A DNA stretch of 64,000 nt from Streptomyces liangshanensis (GTDB lineage: Bacteria > Actinomycetota > Actinomycetes > Streptomycetales > Streptomycetaceae): NCBI RefSeq assembly GCF_011694815.1, contig NZ_CP050177.1, forward strand, positions 7,323,501-7,387,500, written 5' to 3'. Of the stretch, positions 50,359 to 58,851 are shown piece after piece. The position numbers and the translations under genes are program-made. The notes under the pieces are model-generated. The model was not told the DNA's origin and did not search any database. It saw only the letters and a program-made list of their open reading frames with translations. The stretch's first letter is position 1, and each line of letters opens with the position of its first letter.

Positions 50359-51378
50359 ATGACGGGAACGACGCGAGGGGATGTCACCCCGCGGGACGTG
50401 GCCGCGGTGGTACGGGCGGCCTTCGGGCCCGGGCGCGGCCCGGTCCGCGTGGACCGGTTGCGGGGCGGCAGCAAGAAGGGCGTGTACAGGCTCACGTTCG
50501 ACGACGCGTCGAGTGTCGTGCTCTACAGCTGGGCCGCGAGCGAGAACTACTGGCCCGCGCGTGCCGGTGCGCCGGACGCGCGCGAGGATCCGTTCTCGGA
50601 CGCCACGGGGTACGGCCTGTTCGTGGCGGCGCACCGGGCCCTGACGGACCTCGGGGTACGGGCGCCGCGCGTCCATCTGGCCGACAACGGCGGGGAGTTG
50701 TTCCCCGCCGACTTCGCGGTGGTGGAGGACCTGCCCGGCGAGACGCTGGACGACCTCCTCGACCGGGACCGCGACGCGGCCGCCGGCGTCGTGGTGCGCC
50801 TCGGCGAGATGCTCACGGTGCTGCACGGCAGCCGCAGTCCCGTGCTCGGGAAGGTCGCGGTGGTCGCGGCCGGGGACGGCGTCGCCCCCGGGGACCGGAC
50901 GGCCGAACAGGTCGTCCTGGACCGGGTGGCGCGCGACCTCGCCGAGGGGGCCGCCCTCGACCCCCGCCTGGCGGAGCTGCGCGAGCCCCTCGCCGAGGTG
51001 GCGGAGGAACTGGCCGGGGCCGTCGCACCCCGCGCCGCGTACGGTCTCATCCATGGCGAACTGGGCCCCGATCACGTGCTGATCGACCCCCAGGGGCGGC
51101 CGGTGCTCATCGACATCGAGGGCCTCATGCACTTCGACGTCGAATGGGAGCACGTCTTCCTGCGCATCCGCTTCGGCGCGAGCTACCCCGCCCTGCACCG
51201 CCCCGGACTGGACGAGGACAGGCTCCGCCTCTACCGCTTCGCCCAGCACCTGTCGCTCGTGGCCGGTCCCTTGCGGATCCTCCAGGGCGACTTCCCCGAC
51301 CGCGCGTTCATGCGGGGCCTGGTCGAGGAACACCTTGACCGTGTGCGGGAGTTCCTCACCCCGCGCGGGGCCGGGTGA
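50359..51378 (+). CDS. APH-like phosphotransferase
   Basis: 339 residues with the aminoglycoside phosphotransferase/choline kinase fold. N lobe: LRGGSKKGVYRLTFDDASSV. Hinge region: VVEDLPGETLDDLL. Catalytic loop: YGLIHGELGPDHVLID with Glu where Asp is normal (HGE for HGD). Metal motif: VLIDIEGLMHFDVEWEH (DxE). The HGE form, together with this DIEG, marks a group of small-molecule kinases of unknown substrate; resistance should not be assumed. CTCGGAGG lies before the ATG. Confidence 0.85.
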   Translation: MTGTTRGDVTPRDVAAVVRAAFGPGRGPVRVDRLRGGSKKGVYRLTFDDASSVVLYSWAASENYWPARAGAPDAREDPFSDATGYGLFVAAHRALTDLGVRAPRVHLADNGGELFPADFAVVEDLPGETLDDLLDRDRDAAAGVVVRLGEMLTVLHGSRSPVLGKVAVVAAGDGVAPGDRTAEQVVLDRVARDLAEGAALDPRLAELREPLAEVAEELAGAVAPRAAYGLIHGELGPDHVLIDPQGRPVLIDIEGLMHFDVEWEHVFLRIRFGASYPALHRPGLDEDRLRLYRFAQHLSLVAGPLRILQGDFPDRAFMRGLVEEHLDRVREFLTPRGAG

Positions 51379-51508
51379 ACGGCGGTGATTGCCGATCACG
51401 GTGCCCGGGAATCAGAAGGGGACGGACCCGGCCGCCGCGTGAAGGCGGTGGCCCGCCGTCCCTGAAGTCCGGGGCAGGCGCCGGTCCCTCACGAAGGGAG
51501 TGGTTTCG

Positions 51509-51934
51509 ATGCGTGCGTACGGGCATGCCCGACGGCGTGCCGCACGCGCCACGTACAGCCTGCCGCGCTCGGAGCTGTCGGCCCGCTGGGCGCGCCACCT
51601 CACGGCCGCCTACCTGAACCACGGCTGCGGCGAGAAGGTCTCGCGGGACCAGGTGGACGACGCGACGCTCGTCGTCTCCGAACTCGTCACCAACGCTACC
51701 CGGCACGGCCGGAGCGGCTGCCGCCTCCAACTCAGCGTGGACCGCGGCCGGGTCACGGTCGAGGTCCACGACAGCAGCCCGCTGCGTCCCCGGTTCCCCA
51801 CCGGGGAGGCCACGGACGTGATGGCGGAGGGAGGCAGGGGCATGACGCTGGTACGCGAACTCTCCCGCCGCCTCTCGATCCTGGCCACCCCCGGCGGCGG
51901 CAAGACCGTACAGGCCGTACTCCTCGCCTGCTGA
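51509..51934 (+). CDS. RsbW/SpoIIAB-like ATP-binding regulatory protein
   Basis: 141 residues, a lone HATPase_c domain. Motifs: DDATLVVSELVTNATRHG (N box), VTVEVHDSSPLRPRFP (G1, with D-S-S), and GGRGMTLVRELSRRLSI (G2), ending GGGKTVQAVLLA. Such proteins are anti-sigma or Ser/Thr kinase-type regulators, with dozens per streptomycete genome. The ATG at 51509 has GAAGGGAG 8 bases upstream. No sigma-B-like or STAS partner is adjacent. Confidence 0.9.
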   Translation: MRAYGHARRRAARATYSLPRSELSARWARHLTAAYLNHGCGEKVSRDQVDDATLVVSELVTNATRHGRSGCRLQLSVDRGRVTVEVHDSSPLRPRFPTGEATDVMAEGGRGMTLVRELSRRLSILATPGGGKTVQAVLLAC

Positions 51935-52072
51935 CGCGCACCCCGGCTGCCCCAGCGCGAAGGCGGCCTTCGCCGAACTGGCCGCCGGAACGGGCGCGCG
52001 GCACGTCTCCGCGCCGGCCGTGCCCGATTCACCCGCCGAGCTCTGGCGCGCCTTGTCCTGTGCGATCACGCG

Positions 52073-52519
52073 GTGGACGTCGCGGAGGGCGCCACCGGCC
52101 TCGTCGCCACCGGGAACGACCCCGACACCGGTCCGGGAGGCCGGGTGAGCCAGGCGTTCCAGCTCGTCGAATTCGCGGAACGCGCTCTCGTCCCGGCCGT
52201 GGTCTTCGAGCGCGAGCGAGGCAGCTCCTGGACGGAGATCGCCCCGTACCTGGGCATCGGTCCGGCGGAAGTGGAAGAGCGGTTCGCCGCGCACCCGGAC
52301 CACTGGAACACGGCCTTCGAGGTTCCCTACCGGCTCGACGACACCGGCCGTAAGCGCGTACCGCAGCTGCCCACGGCGGCGTACGACCCCGTGTGGGCCT
52401 GCGACCGGCTCGACACCTGGGCCAGGAACCGGCTCGTCCTGGTCAATGACGAGCGTCCCGTCAGCTCGGGCCTCGGCCGGGCCGCTCCGGAGGAGGAGCT
52501 TCCGCCAGTGACTCCGTAG
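52073..52519 (+). CDS. Unknown HTH-like protein, possibly 5'-frameshifted
   Basis: 148 residues in the frame shown. The middle, QLVEFAERALVPAVVFERER then GSSWTEIAPYLGIGPAEVEE, looks like a sigma region 4/HTH-type helix pair. The C-terminus is acidic and extended. There is no ribosome site before the GTG. A different frame just upstream (from about 52020) reads PDSPAELWRALSCAITRW, which would join naturally to the visible protein if one G were missing near 52073-52076. So this is either a gene with a poor start or one broken by a single-base deletion. Family not recognised. Confidence 0.5.
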   Translation: MDVAEGATGLVATGNDPDTGPGGRVSQAFQLVEFAERALVPAVVFERERGSSWTEIAPYLGIGPAEVEERFAAHPDHWNTAFEVPYRLDDTGRKRVPQLPTAAYDPVWACDRLDTWARNRLVLVNDERPVSSGLGRAAPEEELPPVTP

Positions 52520-52583
52520 TGGCCCTTTCGGCAGGCCCCCGTGAGCGTGTCCCCTGTCCTCCCGGAACGGGGACAATGGTCGC

Positions 52584-55500
52584 GTGACCTACCGCTATCG
52601 CGTCCTCGGCGCCACCCGGGTCCTGCGTCCCGACGGGACGGAGGTACGGCTCAGCGGAGCGCGGCTGCGGGCGCTCCTCGCCGTGCTCGCCGGGGCCGGC
52701 GGGCGGGCGGTCGGCACGGGGGAGCTGGCCGCCCAGGTGTGGGGGGAGGACGAGGAGCCGCCCGCCGACGAGGTGGGCGCGCTGCAAGCCCTGGTCGGGC
52801 GGCTGCGCCGGGCCCTCGGCGGCGAGGCCGTGGTCTCCGCGCCCGGCGGCTACCGGCTCGCCGCCGAGCGCGACGCCGTCGACCTCTTCCGCTTCGAGCG
52901 GCTGGCCGCCGACGGGGCCACCGCCCTGCGGGACGGGGATCCCGAGCACGCCCTGACGCTGCTGGACGAGGGGCTCGCGCTCTGGGACGGCCCCGCCCTC
53001 GCGGACCTTCCGGGGCGGGCCGCCGACCCCCTGGTCGTATGGGCCGAACAGCGCCGCGCGGCGGCGCGCCGCGACCTGCTGGCCGCCGAAGTGGCACGGG
53101 GCCGGCCGGACCGGGCGCTGGCCGGCCTCGCGGCCCTCGCCGCCGGGGCGCCCCTGGACGAGCCCCTGCACGCCCTGCGGATCCGGGCGCTGCGCGCGGC
53201 GGGCCGGCCCGCCGAGGCGCTCCAGGCGTACGACGAGGTACGGACGCTCCTCGCCGCCCGCCTCGGCACCGACCCCGGACCCGAACTGCGCGCCCTGCAC
53301 GCCGAGTTGCTGGCGGGCGACGACGTACCCCAGGGCGACGTACCCCAGGGCGACGTACCCCGAGGCGACGCACCCCGGGGCGAGGCATTCCCTGGCGCCG
53401 CACCCCGGCGTGCAGCGCCCCCGCGCGACACGTACCCGCGTGACACGCACCCGCACCCCGCCCCCGGCACGCCCACCGCCCCCCGTATCACCCCCACCCC
53501 ACCCGGCAACCTCCGTTCCGGCCTCACGTCGTTCCTCGGCCGGGAGACCGAACTGGCCGCCCTGGCAGCCGAGTTGGCCACCACGCGACTGGTCACCCTC
53601 ATCGGCGCCGGCGGCGCGGGCAAGACCCGGCTGTCCCAGGAGGCCGCCCGCGCGGCGGCCGCCGGAGCCCGGCCCGTTCCCAGAGCGGGCGGCGGCTGGC
53701 CCGACGGGGTGTGGGTGGTCGAGCTTGCGCCTGTACGGGAGGCGTCGTCCGTGCCCGAGGCGGTGCTGACCGTGCTGGGGGCCCGCGAGACCGTCGTACA
53801 GGGATCCACCGGGGTAAGGGGCCCGGCCGCGGGAGAGCGCCCGGCGGACCCCCTCGACCAGCTCGCCGAGCACTGCGGGCAGCGCCGGATGCTCCTCCTG
53901 CTGGACAACTGCGAACACGTGATCGGCGCCGCCGCCGCGCTGGCCGAGGCCCTGCTCACCCGCTGCCCCGGCGTCACCGTCCTCGCCACCAGCCGCGAAC
54001 CGCTCGGCGTCCCCGGGGAGTCCGTACGCCCCGTCGAGCCGCTGCCGCAGGACGTCGCCCTGCGCCTGCTCGCCGAACGCGGCGCCGCCGCCCGCCCCGG
54101 CTTCCGCGTCACCGACGACGCCGAGGCCTGCGCCGAGATCTGCCGCCGCCTCGACGGCCTGCCGCTCGCCCTCGAACTGGCCGCCGCCCGCCTGCGCGTG
54201 CTCGGCCCCCGGCAGATCGCCGACCGCCTGGACGACCGGTTCCGGCTGCTCGGCACCGGCAGCGGCAGCCGGACCGTCCTGCCCCGGCAGCAGACCCTGC
54301 GGGCCGTCGTCGACTGGTCCTGGGACCTGCTCGCCGACGACGAGCGGGCCGTCCTGCGCAGCCTGTCCGTCTTCTCCGGCGGCTGCGCCCTCGCCGAGGC
54401 CGAGGCGGTCTGCGACACCCCCGACACACTGTCGCTGCTCGCCTCCCTCGTGGACAAGTCCCTGGTGGTCGCCGCGCCCGACGGCCCCGCCGGGATGCGC
54501 TACCGCCTTCTGGAGACCGTCGGCGAGTACGCGGCCGAACGCCTCGCCGAGTCGGGCGACCGCACGGCCGTCGAGCGCCGCCACCTCACCGCGTACCGCG
54601 AACTGGTCCGCACCGGGGACCCGGAGCTGCGCGGGCGCGGGCAGACCCACTGGCTGGGCGTCTTCGAACGCGAACACGACAACGTACGCGCCGCGTTGCG
54701 CACCGCCGTGGACCACAAGGAGGAGCAGGAGGCGCTCTGCCTCGTCCTCGCCATGAGCTGGTTCTGGCAACTGCGCAACCACCGGGCCGACGCCCTCGCC
54801 TGGTCCTCCGCCGCGGCCGCCCTCGGCCCCGACCCCTTCGAGGAGCCCGTACGCCCCGCCGTACCGCTGGCGGAACCGTGCACGGGCCGGCCACCGCCCT
54901 GGTCGGAGGAGCAGGTGTGGGAGGGCCGCAGGGGGATACGGCTGATGTTCCTCGCCGGTTCCGACGAGAGCGCCTTCACCGCCGACCGGCCGGACGTCCG
55001 GGCCCGGCTGCGCGCGATCGTGTCGGCCTATGGCACCGGCCTGCCGCAGAACACCCGCCAGCCCGGCACGACATGGTTCTTCGCCCGGCTGATGACCGGT
55101 GAACTCCCCGGTATCACCGAGACGATGGAGGAAATGGTCGCGGCCTCCCGCGCCCAGGGCGACCGTTGGCACCTCGGCCTGGCGCTGATGCTCCGCGCGA
55201 AACTCCTCAACGACCGTACGGAGGGGCTGGCCCGGTCCGGCCGCGACGCCGACGAGGCACTGGCCCTCTTCGAGCAGGCCGGCGATCTGTACGCCATCGC
55301 CGAATCGCTGTCGGCGCGGGCCGTGACCCACGAACGCCAGGGCCGGTACGAGGAGGCCGCGGCCGACCTCGAACGCGCCATGCGCTGCTGCGCCCGGATG
55401 GGCGCCCACGCCCAGGTCCCGGTCTTCAAGGCACGCCTGGCGTCGGTACGGCTCGACGCGGCCGAGGCGGCGGGCGACCAGGACGCCGAACTCCGCGCCG

Positions 55501-56087
55501 AGGCACTGCTCGTCGAGGCGGTCGGCGAGAACGCGGAGCGCCTCGGCCAGACCGCCGGCATGTCCCGGCTGCTGCTGGCCGGACGCTACGGACGCACCGG
55601 CCGCACGGACCTGGCGCGCGCCCAGCTGCGCGCCCTGGAGCACGAGAACCCGCACGCCGGGCGGGCCCTCTTCGGCGGCATGGTGGCCGGCCTGTACGGC
55701 TGCCTGCACTGTCTGGAAGGGGAGTTCGAACAGGCCCTGGAGCAACTGCGGCTGGCCGTCGAGCGGTTCGACCGGATCGTGTACCTCGTCGCGCCGCACC
55801 TGGTCGTCGGCCAGCTGCCCAGCGCGGCCTGGGCCCGGGCGGGGCTGGGCGACGCGGAGTCCGGGGCGCGGCTGCTCGGCGCCTACGAACGCCACACCGA
55901 ACTGCCCGAAGGCATCGGCCTGCACCCCTTCCCGTCGGCCGCGGACCGGGAGATCCAGGAGCGGGCGGAGTCCGTGGTACGCGCGGCACTGGACGCCCCG
56001 GCCTACGCCCGCGCCCACGCCGCGGGCCGCGACCTCACGGTGGAGGAGGCCGCGGCCCTCATCCGGGCTCCCGCCGCCGCTCTCTGA
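52584..56087 (+). CDS. AfsR/SARP-type regulator with NB-ARC ATPase and TPR regions
   Basis: 1167 residues. Residues 1-95 are an OmpR-like winged helix (LSGARLRALLAVLAGAGGRA; ELAAQVWGEDEEPP; GALQALVGRLRRALG). 100-245 is the bacterial transcriptional activation domain (LDEGLALWDGPALADLPG; ALRAAGRPAEALQAYDEVR). 246-310 is a Pro/Asp-rich repeat linker. The NB-ARC core starts at P-loop 341-349 (GAGGAGKTR), with Walker B MLLLLDNCEHVIG and GLPLALELAAARL. 750-1150 is TPR-like. These large regulators switch antibiotic or developmental genes under ATP control. GTG start; no secondary-metabolite gene is adjacent, so its target is elsewhere. Confidence 0.92.
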   Translation: MTYRYRVLGATRVLRPDGTEVRLSGARLRALLAVLAGAGGRAVGTGELAAQVWGEDEEPPADEVGALQALVGRLRRALGGEAVVSAPGGYRLAAERDAVDLFRFERLAADGATALRDGDPEHALTLLDEGLALWDGPALADLPGRAADPLVVWAEQRRAAARRDLLAAEVARGRPDRALAGLAALAAGAPLDEPLHALRIRALRAAGRPAEALQAYDEVRTLLAARLGTDPGPELRALHAELLAGDDVPQGDVPQGDVPRGDAPRGEAFPGAAPRRAAPPRDTYPRDTHPHPAPGTPTAPRITPTPPGNLRSGLTSFLGRETELAALAAELATTRLVTLIGAGGAGKTRLSQEAARAAAAGARPVPRAGGGWPDGVWVVELAPVREASSVPEAVLTVLGARETVVQGSTGVRGPAAGERPADPLDQLAEHCGQRRMLLLLDNCEHVIGAAAALAEALLTRCPGVTVLATSREPLGVPGESVRPVEPLPQDVALRLLAERGAAARPGFRVTDDAEACAEICRRLDGLPLALELAAARLRVLGPRQIADRLDDRFRLLGTGSGSRTVLPRQQTLRAVVDWSWDLLADDERAVLRSLSVFSGGCALAEAEAVCDTPDTLSLLASLVDKSLVVAAPDGPAGMRYRLLETVGEYAAERLAESGDRTAVERRHLTAYRELVRTGDPELRGRGQTHWLGVFEREHDNVRAALRTAVDHKEEQEALCLVLAMSWFWQLRNHRADALAWSSAAAALGPDPFEEPVRPAVPLAEPCTGRPPPWSEEQVWEGRRGIRLMFLAGSDESAFTADRPDVRARLRAIVSAYGTGLPQNTRQPGTTWFFARLMTGELPGITETMEEMVAASRAQGDRWHLGLALMLRAKLLNDRTEGLARSGRDADEALALFEQAGDLYAIAESLSARAVTHERQGRYEEAAADLERAMRCCARMGAHAQVPVFKARLASVRLDAAEAAGDQDAELRAEALLVEAVGENAERLGQTAGMSRLLLAGRYGRTGRTDLARAQLRALEHENPHAGRALFGGMVAGLYGCLHCLEGEFEQALEQLRLAVERFDRIVYLVAPHLVVGQLPSAAWARAGLGDAESGARLLGAYERHTELPEGIGLHPFPSAADREIQERAESVVRAALDAPAYARAHAAGRDLTVEEAAALIRAPAAAL
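53319..53453 (+). repeat. 15-bp in-frame minisatellite in the AfsR-like gene
   Basis: About nine decaying 15-bp units; the clearest are GACGTACCCCAGGGC twice (from 53328), then GACGTACCCCGAGGC. They encode GDVPQ-type pentapeptides forming the linker (residues 246-290) between the BTAD and NB-ARC domains. Confidence 0.85.
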
Positions 56088-56094
56088 CGATCCG

Positions 56095-57090
56095 TCAGTC
56101 CGCCGGGGGCTCCTGTGGGAGGGGAGCCGCCGCGGGGATCCCCGCGTCCGCCAGCCGCTCCCGCGCCTCCGCGAGATCCGCCTCCGTCGGCGCGTCGTCC
56201 TGCGCGAGGCCGCTCCGCCAGTACCCGGTGAAGTCCACCGAGCGCCGGGGGAACCCGCGCTCCGCGACCAGATGGCGCCGCAGGGCCCGTACGGCACCGG
56301 CCTCACCGCCGAGCCAGGCGTGGACCGAGCCCTCGGGGAACACCGCGTCGCGCACCGCCCGTACCAGCGGCCCCCGCGCCCCGGACGGCGCCCGGCCGCG
56401 GTGAATCCAGTGCACGGTCACGTCCCCCGCCGTCCCGAACCGCTGCTCCTCCGCCGCGTCCACGACCTCGACGAAGGCCACCGCGCGGGCACCGGCGGGC
56501 AGCGCCTCCACGATCGAGCCGATCGCGGGCAGCGCCGACTCGTCGCCGGCCAGCAGCGTCCAGTCGGCCGTCCCCAGGGGGACGGGCGTCGCGAAGTACG
56601 CCGAGGGGCCGAACATCCCGAGGACGGCGCCCGGCGCCGCCGACCGCGCCCACCGCGTCGCGGGACCGGCGTCCCCGGTCCCGTCCCCGTCGCCCCCGTG
56701 CAGCACGAAGTCGACGTCGACCGTGCCGCGCGACGGGTCGTGCGAGCGGATCGTGTAGCTCCGCGCCCAGGGCCGTTCGTCCTCCGGGATTGCCTGGAAG
56801 GCCGCGTACCAGCGCATCAAGTCCTGGCCCTGGTCCTGCTCCTGGTTCTGCTCCTGGCCGGCTGCCCCGGTCCCGGCCCCGGGCAGCCGGGGGACCCGCT
56901 GCCCGGCCCTCGGGAAGTACAGCTTCACCTGCTGGTCGGGACCGGCCGACGGGAAACCGGCGAGGTGGGGGCCGCCGAAGGTGACCCGGACCATGTGCGG
57001 GGAGAGCCGTACGACACCGGTGACCTCGACGGTCCGTACGGGCAGCGCCCGGGGCGCGGCGGCGGGCGGCCTGTCTGCGTTCTCTGTCAT
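56095..57090 (-). CDS. Siderophore-interacting protein (FAD/NAD(P)H ferric reductase)
   Basis: 331 residues. SIP family: ViuB-like FAD domain with VRVTFGGPHLAGF, VKLYFPRAG, WARSYTIRSHDPSRGTVDVD (RxYTxR FAD motif) and GPATRWARSAAPGAVLGMFG, then the NAD(P)H domain TADWTLLAGDESALPAIGSI and VHAWLGGEAGAVRALRRHL. It reduces ferric siderophores in the cytosol to release iron. Residues 71-90 carry a Gln/Asp-rich low-complexity insert (GQEQNQEQDQGQD). The start at 57090 (MTENADRP). The next gene on the strand, a binding-protein homologue, lies 111 bases upstream and is probably in the same operon. No iron box was seen. Confidence 0.93.
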   Translation of the reverse strand: MTENADRPPAAAPRALPVRTVEVTGVVRLSPHMVRVTFGGPHLAGFPSAGPDQQVKLYFPRAGQRVPRLPGAGTGAAGQEQNQEQDQGQDLMRWYAAFQAIPEDERPWARSYTIRSHDPSRGTVDVDFVLHGGDGDGTGDAGPATRWARSAAPGAVLGMFGPSAYFATPVPLGTADWTLLAGDESALPAIGSIVEALPAGARAVAFVEVVDAAEEQRFGTAGDVTVHWIHRGRAPSGARGPLVRAVRDAVFPEGSVHAWLGGEAGAVRALRRHLVAERGFPRRSVDFTGYWRSGLAQDDAPTEADLAEARERLADAGIPAAAPLPQEPPAD

Positions 57091-57201
57091 ACGGGCACGC
57101 TCGCAGCCCGCGCCGACACGCCCCCGACAGCCCGCCGACACCGGGCAGGTGCCCCCGGAGGCCGCTGCCCCGTCAGGTCGGTGCCCCGGCGGACGGGGTC
57201 G

Positions 57202-58062
57202 CTACAGGGCCGCCGCCACCGCGTCGAGGAACCGCGCGTGCGCGCGGTGGCTGCACGGCGCCTCCGGGTTCCACGCCACGATCCGCGCCCGCTCCTCCAG
57301 CGCGCGCCAGGCGGGGTGGGACCGCAGGCTCGCGCGCGGAGCCGCGTTGACCCGTACGTCGGCCAGGATCACGTCCGGCTCCAGCGCGGCCGCCTCCGCC
57401 CAGTCGACCGTGCGCCAGTTGGCCCCCGCGCCCCCCGCCGGATCGACCAGCGACACCCCCAGCTCGCCGAGGTCGCGCAGATCGGGCCACGTCGACGGCC
57501 GCGCCAGGTAGGCCGTTTCGGGTCCGGCCGCGGACAGGGCCAGCACGCGGGGGCCGCCGTCCGGGCCCGTCCGCGCCCGCACGGCCGCCTCCGCGCGCGC
57601 CAACTCCGCCTCGGCGGGCCCGTGCGGCGCCCGCAGCGTACGGGCCAGTTCCGTGAACCGGTCCCTCGTCCCGCTCAGCGACCGGTCCTTGCCCACGTCG
57701 AGGACCACCACCGGGACCTGCTCCTCCAGGTGCTTGGCCGCCTCGGGGTCGATGCCGTACACCTGCCCGCCCCCGTAGCTGACGGCGACCACCAGATCGG
57801 GCTCCGCCGCGACGAGCGCGTCCAGGTCCACGGCGCTGCCCGCGCCGAAGGAACGCAGCCCCGCGAGCGGCAGGTCGCCCGCCTTCGCCGGATCCGGCGC
57901 CTCGCCGTCGTGATGGGAACCGAAGATGCCCAGCGGGCGCAACCCGTGGTCCCACAGGGTCGCGCCCGCCTGTATGTACGCGGCCACCCGGGCAGGGTGA
58001 CCGGGCGTCACGGTCAGGTGGCCACGGTCGTCCGTGAACTCCCAGCTGGTGCTCGAGTCCAT
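57202..58062 (-). CDS. Leaderless siderophore-binding protein homologue (type III PBP fold)
   Basis: 286 residues. It aligns by eye with ferric-siderophore binding proteins (FhuD/FepB class): VTPGHPARVAAYIQAGATLW, VAAEPDLVVAVSYGGG, VVVLDVGKDRSLSG, LGVSLVDPAGG and ALEERARIVAWNPEAP. Unlike transport proteins it has no signal peptide or lipobox: the N-terminus MDSSTSWEFTDDRGHLTVTP is hydrophilic. It should therefore be cytosolic, and it sits with the SIP reductase, suggesting intracellular capture of the siderophore before or after reduction. The ATG at 58062 is preferred; longer in-frame starts add no hydrophobic segment. Confidence 0.85.
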   Translation of the reverse strand: MDSSTSWEFTDDRGHLTVTPGHPARVAAYIQAGATLWDHGLRPLGIFGSHHDGEAPDPAKAGDLPLAGLRSFGAGSAVDLDALVAAEPDLVVAVSYGGGQVYGIDPEAAKHLEEQVPVVVLDVGKDRSLSGTRDRFTELARTLRAPHGPAEAELARAEAAVRARTGPDGGPRVLALSAAGPETAYLARPSTWPDLRDLGELGVSLVDPAGGAGANWRTVDWAEAAALEPDVILADVRVNAAPRASLRSHPAWRALEERARIVAWNPEAPCSHRAHARFLDAVAAAL

Positions 58063-58359
58063 GCCTCGCCTCGTTCCGCTCGTGTCGGTGCGGTGTTCGG
58101 TGCACGACGTCCGTACGCGGGTGTGTGCGGGCGCCACCCACTCTCTGCCCATCCGGGACCCCGTGGACTCCCACCGCGCCCGCCCAGGTCATGGCCCCGG
58201 TCACGTTCCCGGCGGCCACGGCGCCGCTCCGGCGTCCGGCGGTTCGCGCGCCCCATGGGGGAGAATGCGTGTTCGGGCGGCAGCCGGAGCCCCCGCCTGC
58301 CGCGCCCGTACGCCCGCCGTCCCCCGTACGCCCGCCGACCCGTCCCAGGGAGCGTTCCG

Positions 58360-58845
58360 ATGAAACCCGCCGCTCATGTCCGCAAGACCGCCCTGCCCGG
58401 CGTCGGCACCCGCTACGACCTCAACACCGAGGCGGGCGCGCATCTTTCGGTCGTCGTGCACCAGGACGGCCGGCGCATCATCTCCTTCCACGACCCGGAG
58501 GACGACGACGCCTGCAAGGACGCGGCCGCCCTCGCGCCGGCCGAGGCGACCGCACTGTCCGCGCTCCTGACCCCCGACCCCGTCGCCCATCTCCACCAGC
58601 ACCTGGAGATCGATCTCGTCACGGAGCACATCCCGATCGGCAGGCGGTCCCCGTACGCGGGCCGCACGCTCGGCGCCACCCAGGCCCGCACCCGCACCGG
58701 CGCGTCGATCGTCGCCGTCCTGCGCCGTACCGACGCCTTCCCCTCACCCACCCCGGACTTCCGCCTCGCCCTCGGCGACACGCTCGTCGTCGTCGGGACC
58801 CGCGAAGGCGCCGACGCCGTGGCCGAACTGATCAACGGAGGATAG
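58360..58845 (+). CDS. KhtT-like regulatory subunit of a cation/proton antiporter
   Basis: 161 residues. The C-terminal 75 residues are a TrkA_C (RCK_C) domain: AGRTLGATQARTRTGASIVA and FRLALGDTLVVVGTREG. The N-terminal part (VRKTALPGVGTRYDLNTEAG; LSVVVHQDGRRIISFHDPED) matches KhtT, which in Bacillus binds nucleotides and gates the KhtU antiporter. CAGGGAG precedes the ATG. The antiporter gene follows after six bases, so this is a dedicated pair. Confidence 0.92.
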   Translation: MKPAAHVRKTALPGVGTRYDLNTEAGAHLSVVVHQDGRRIISFHDPEDDDACKDAAALAPAEATALSALLTPDPVAHLHQHLEIDLVTEHIPIGRRSPYAGRTLGATQARTRTGASIVAVLRRTDAFPSPTPDFRLALGDTLVVVGTREGADAVAELINGG

Positions 58846-58851
58846 CCAGCC

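Noticed and set aside
52461..56306. 1281-codon open frame on the minus strand opposite the AfsR-like gene
   Set aside because: It is a shadow of the plus-strand gene caused by GC-rich third positions; composition is Gly/Gln/Arg-heavy with no domains, while the plus strand has a full AfsR-type architecture.
57091..58359. Searched for a DmdR/IdeR iron box near the siderophore genes
   Set aside because: No 19-bp TTAGGTTAGG-type dyad was found in either intergenic region; iron control is not visible here.
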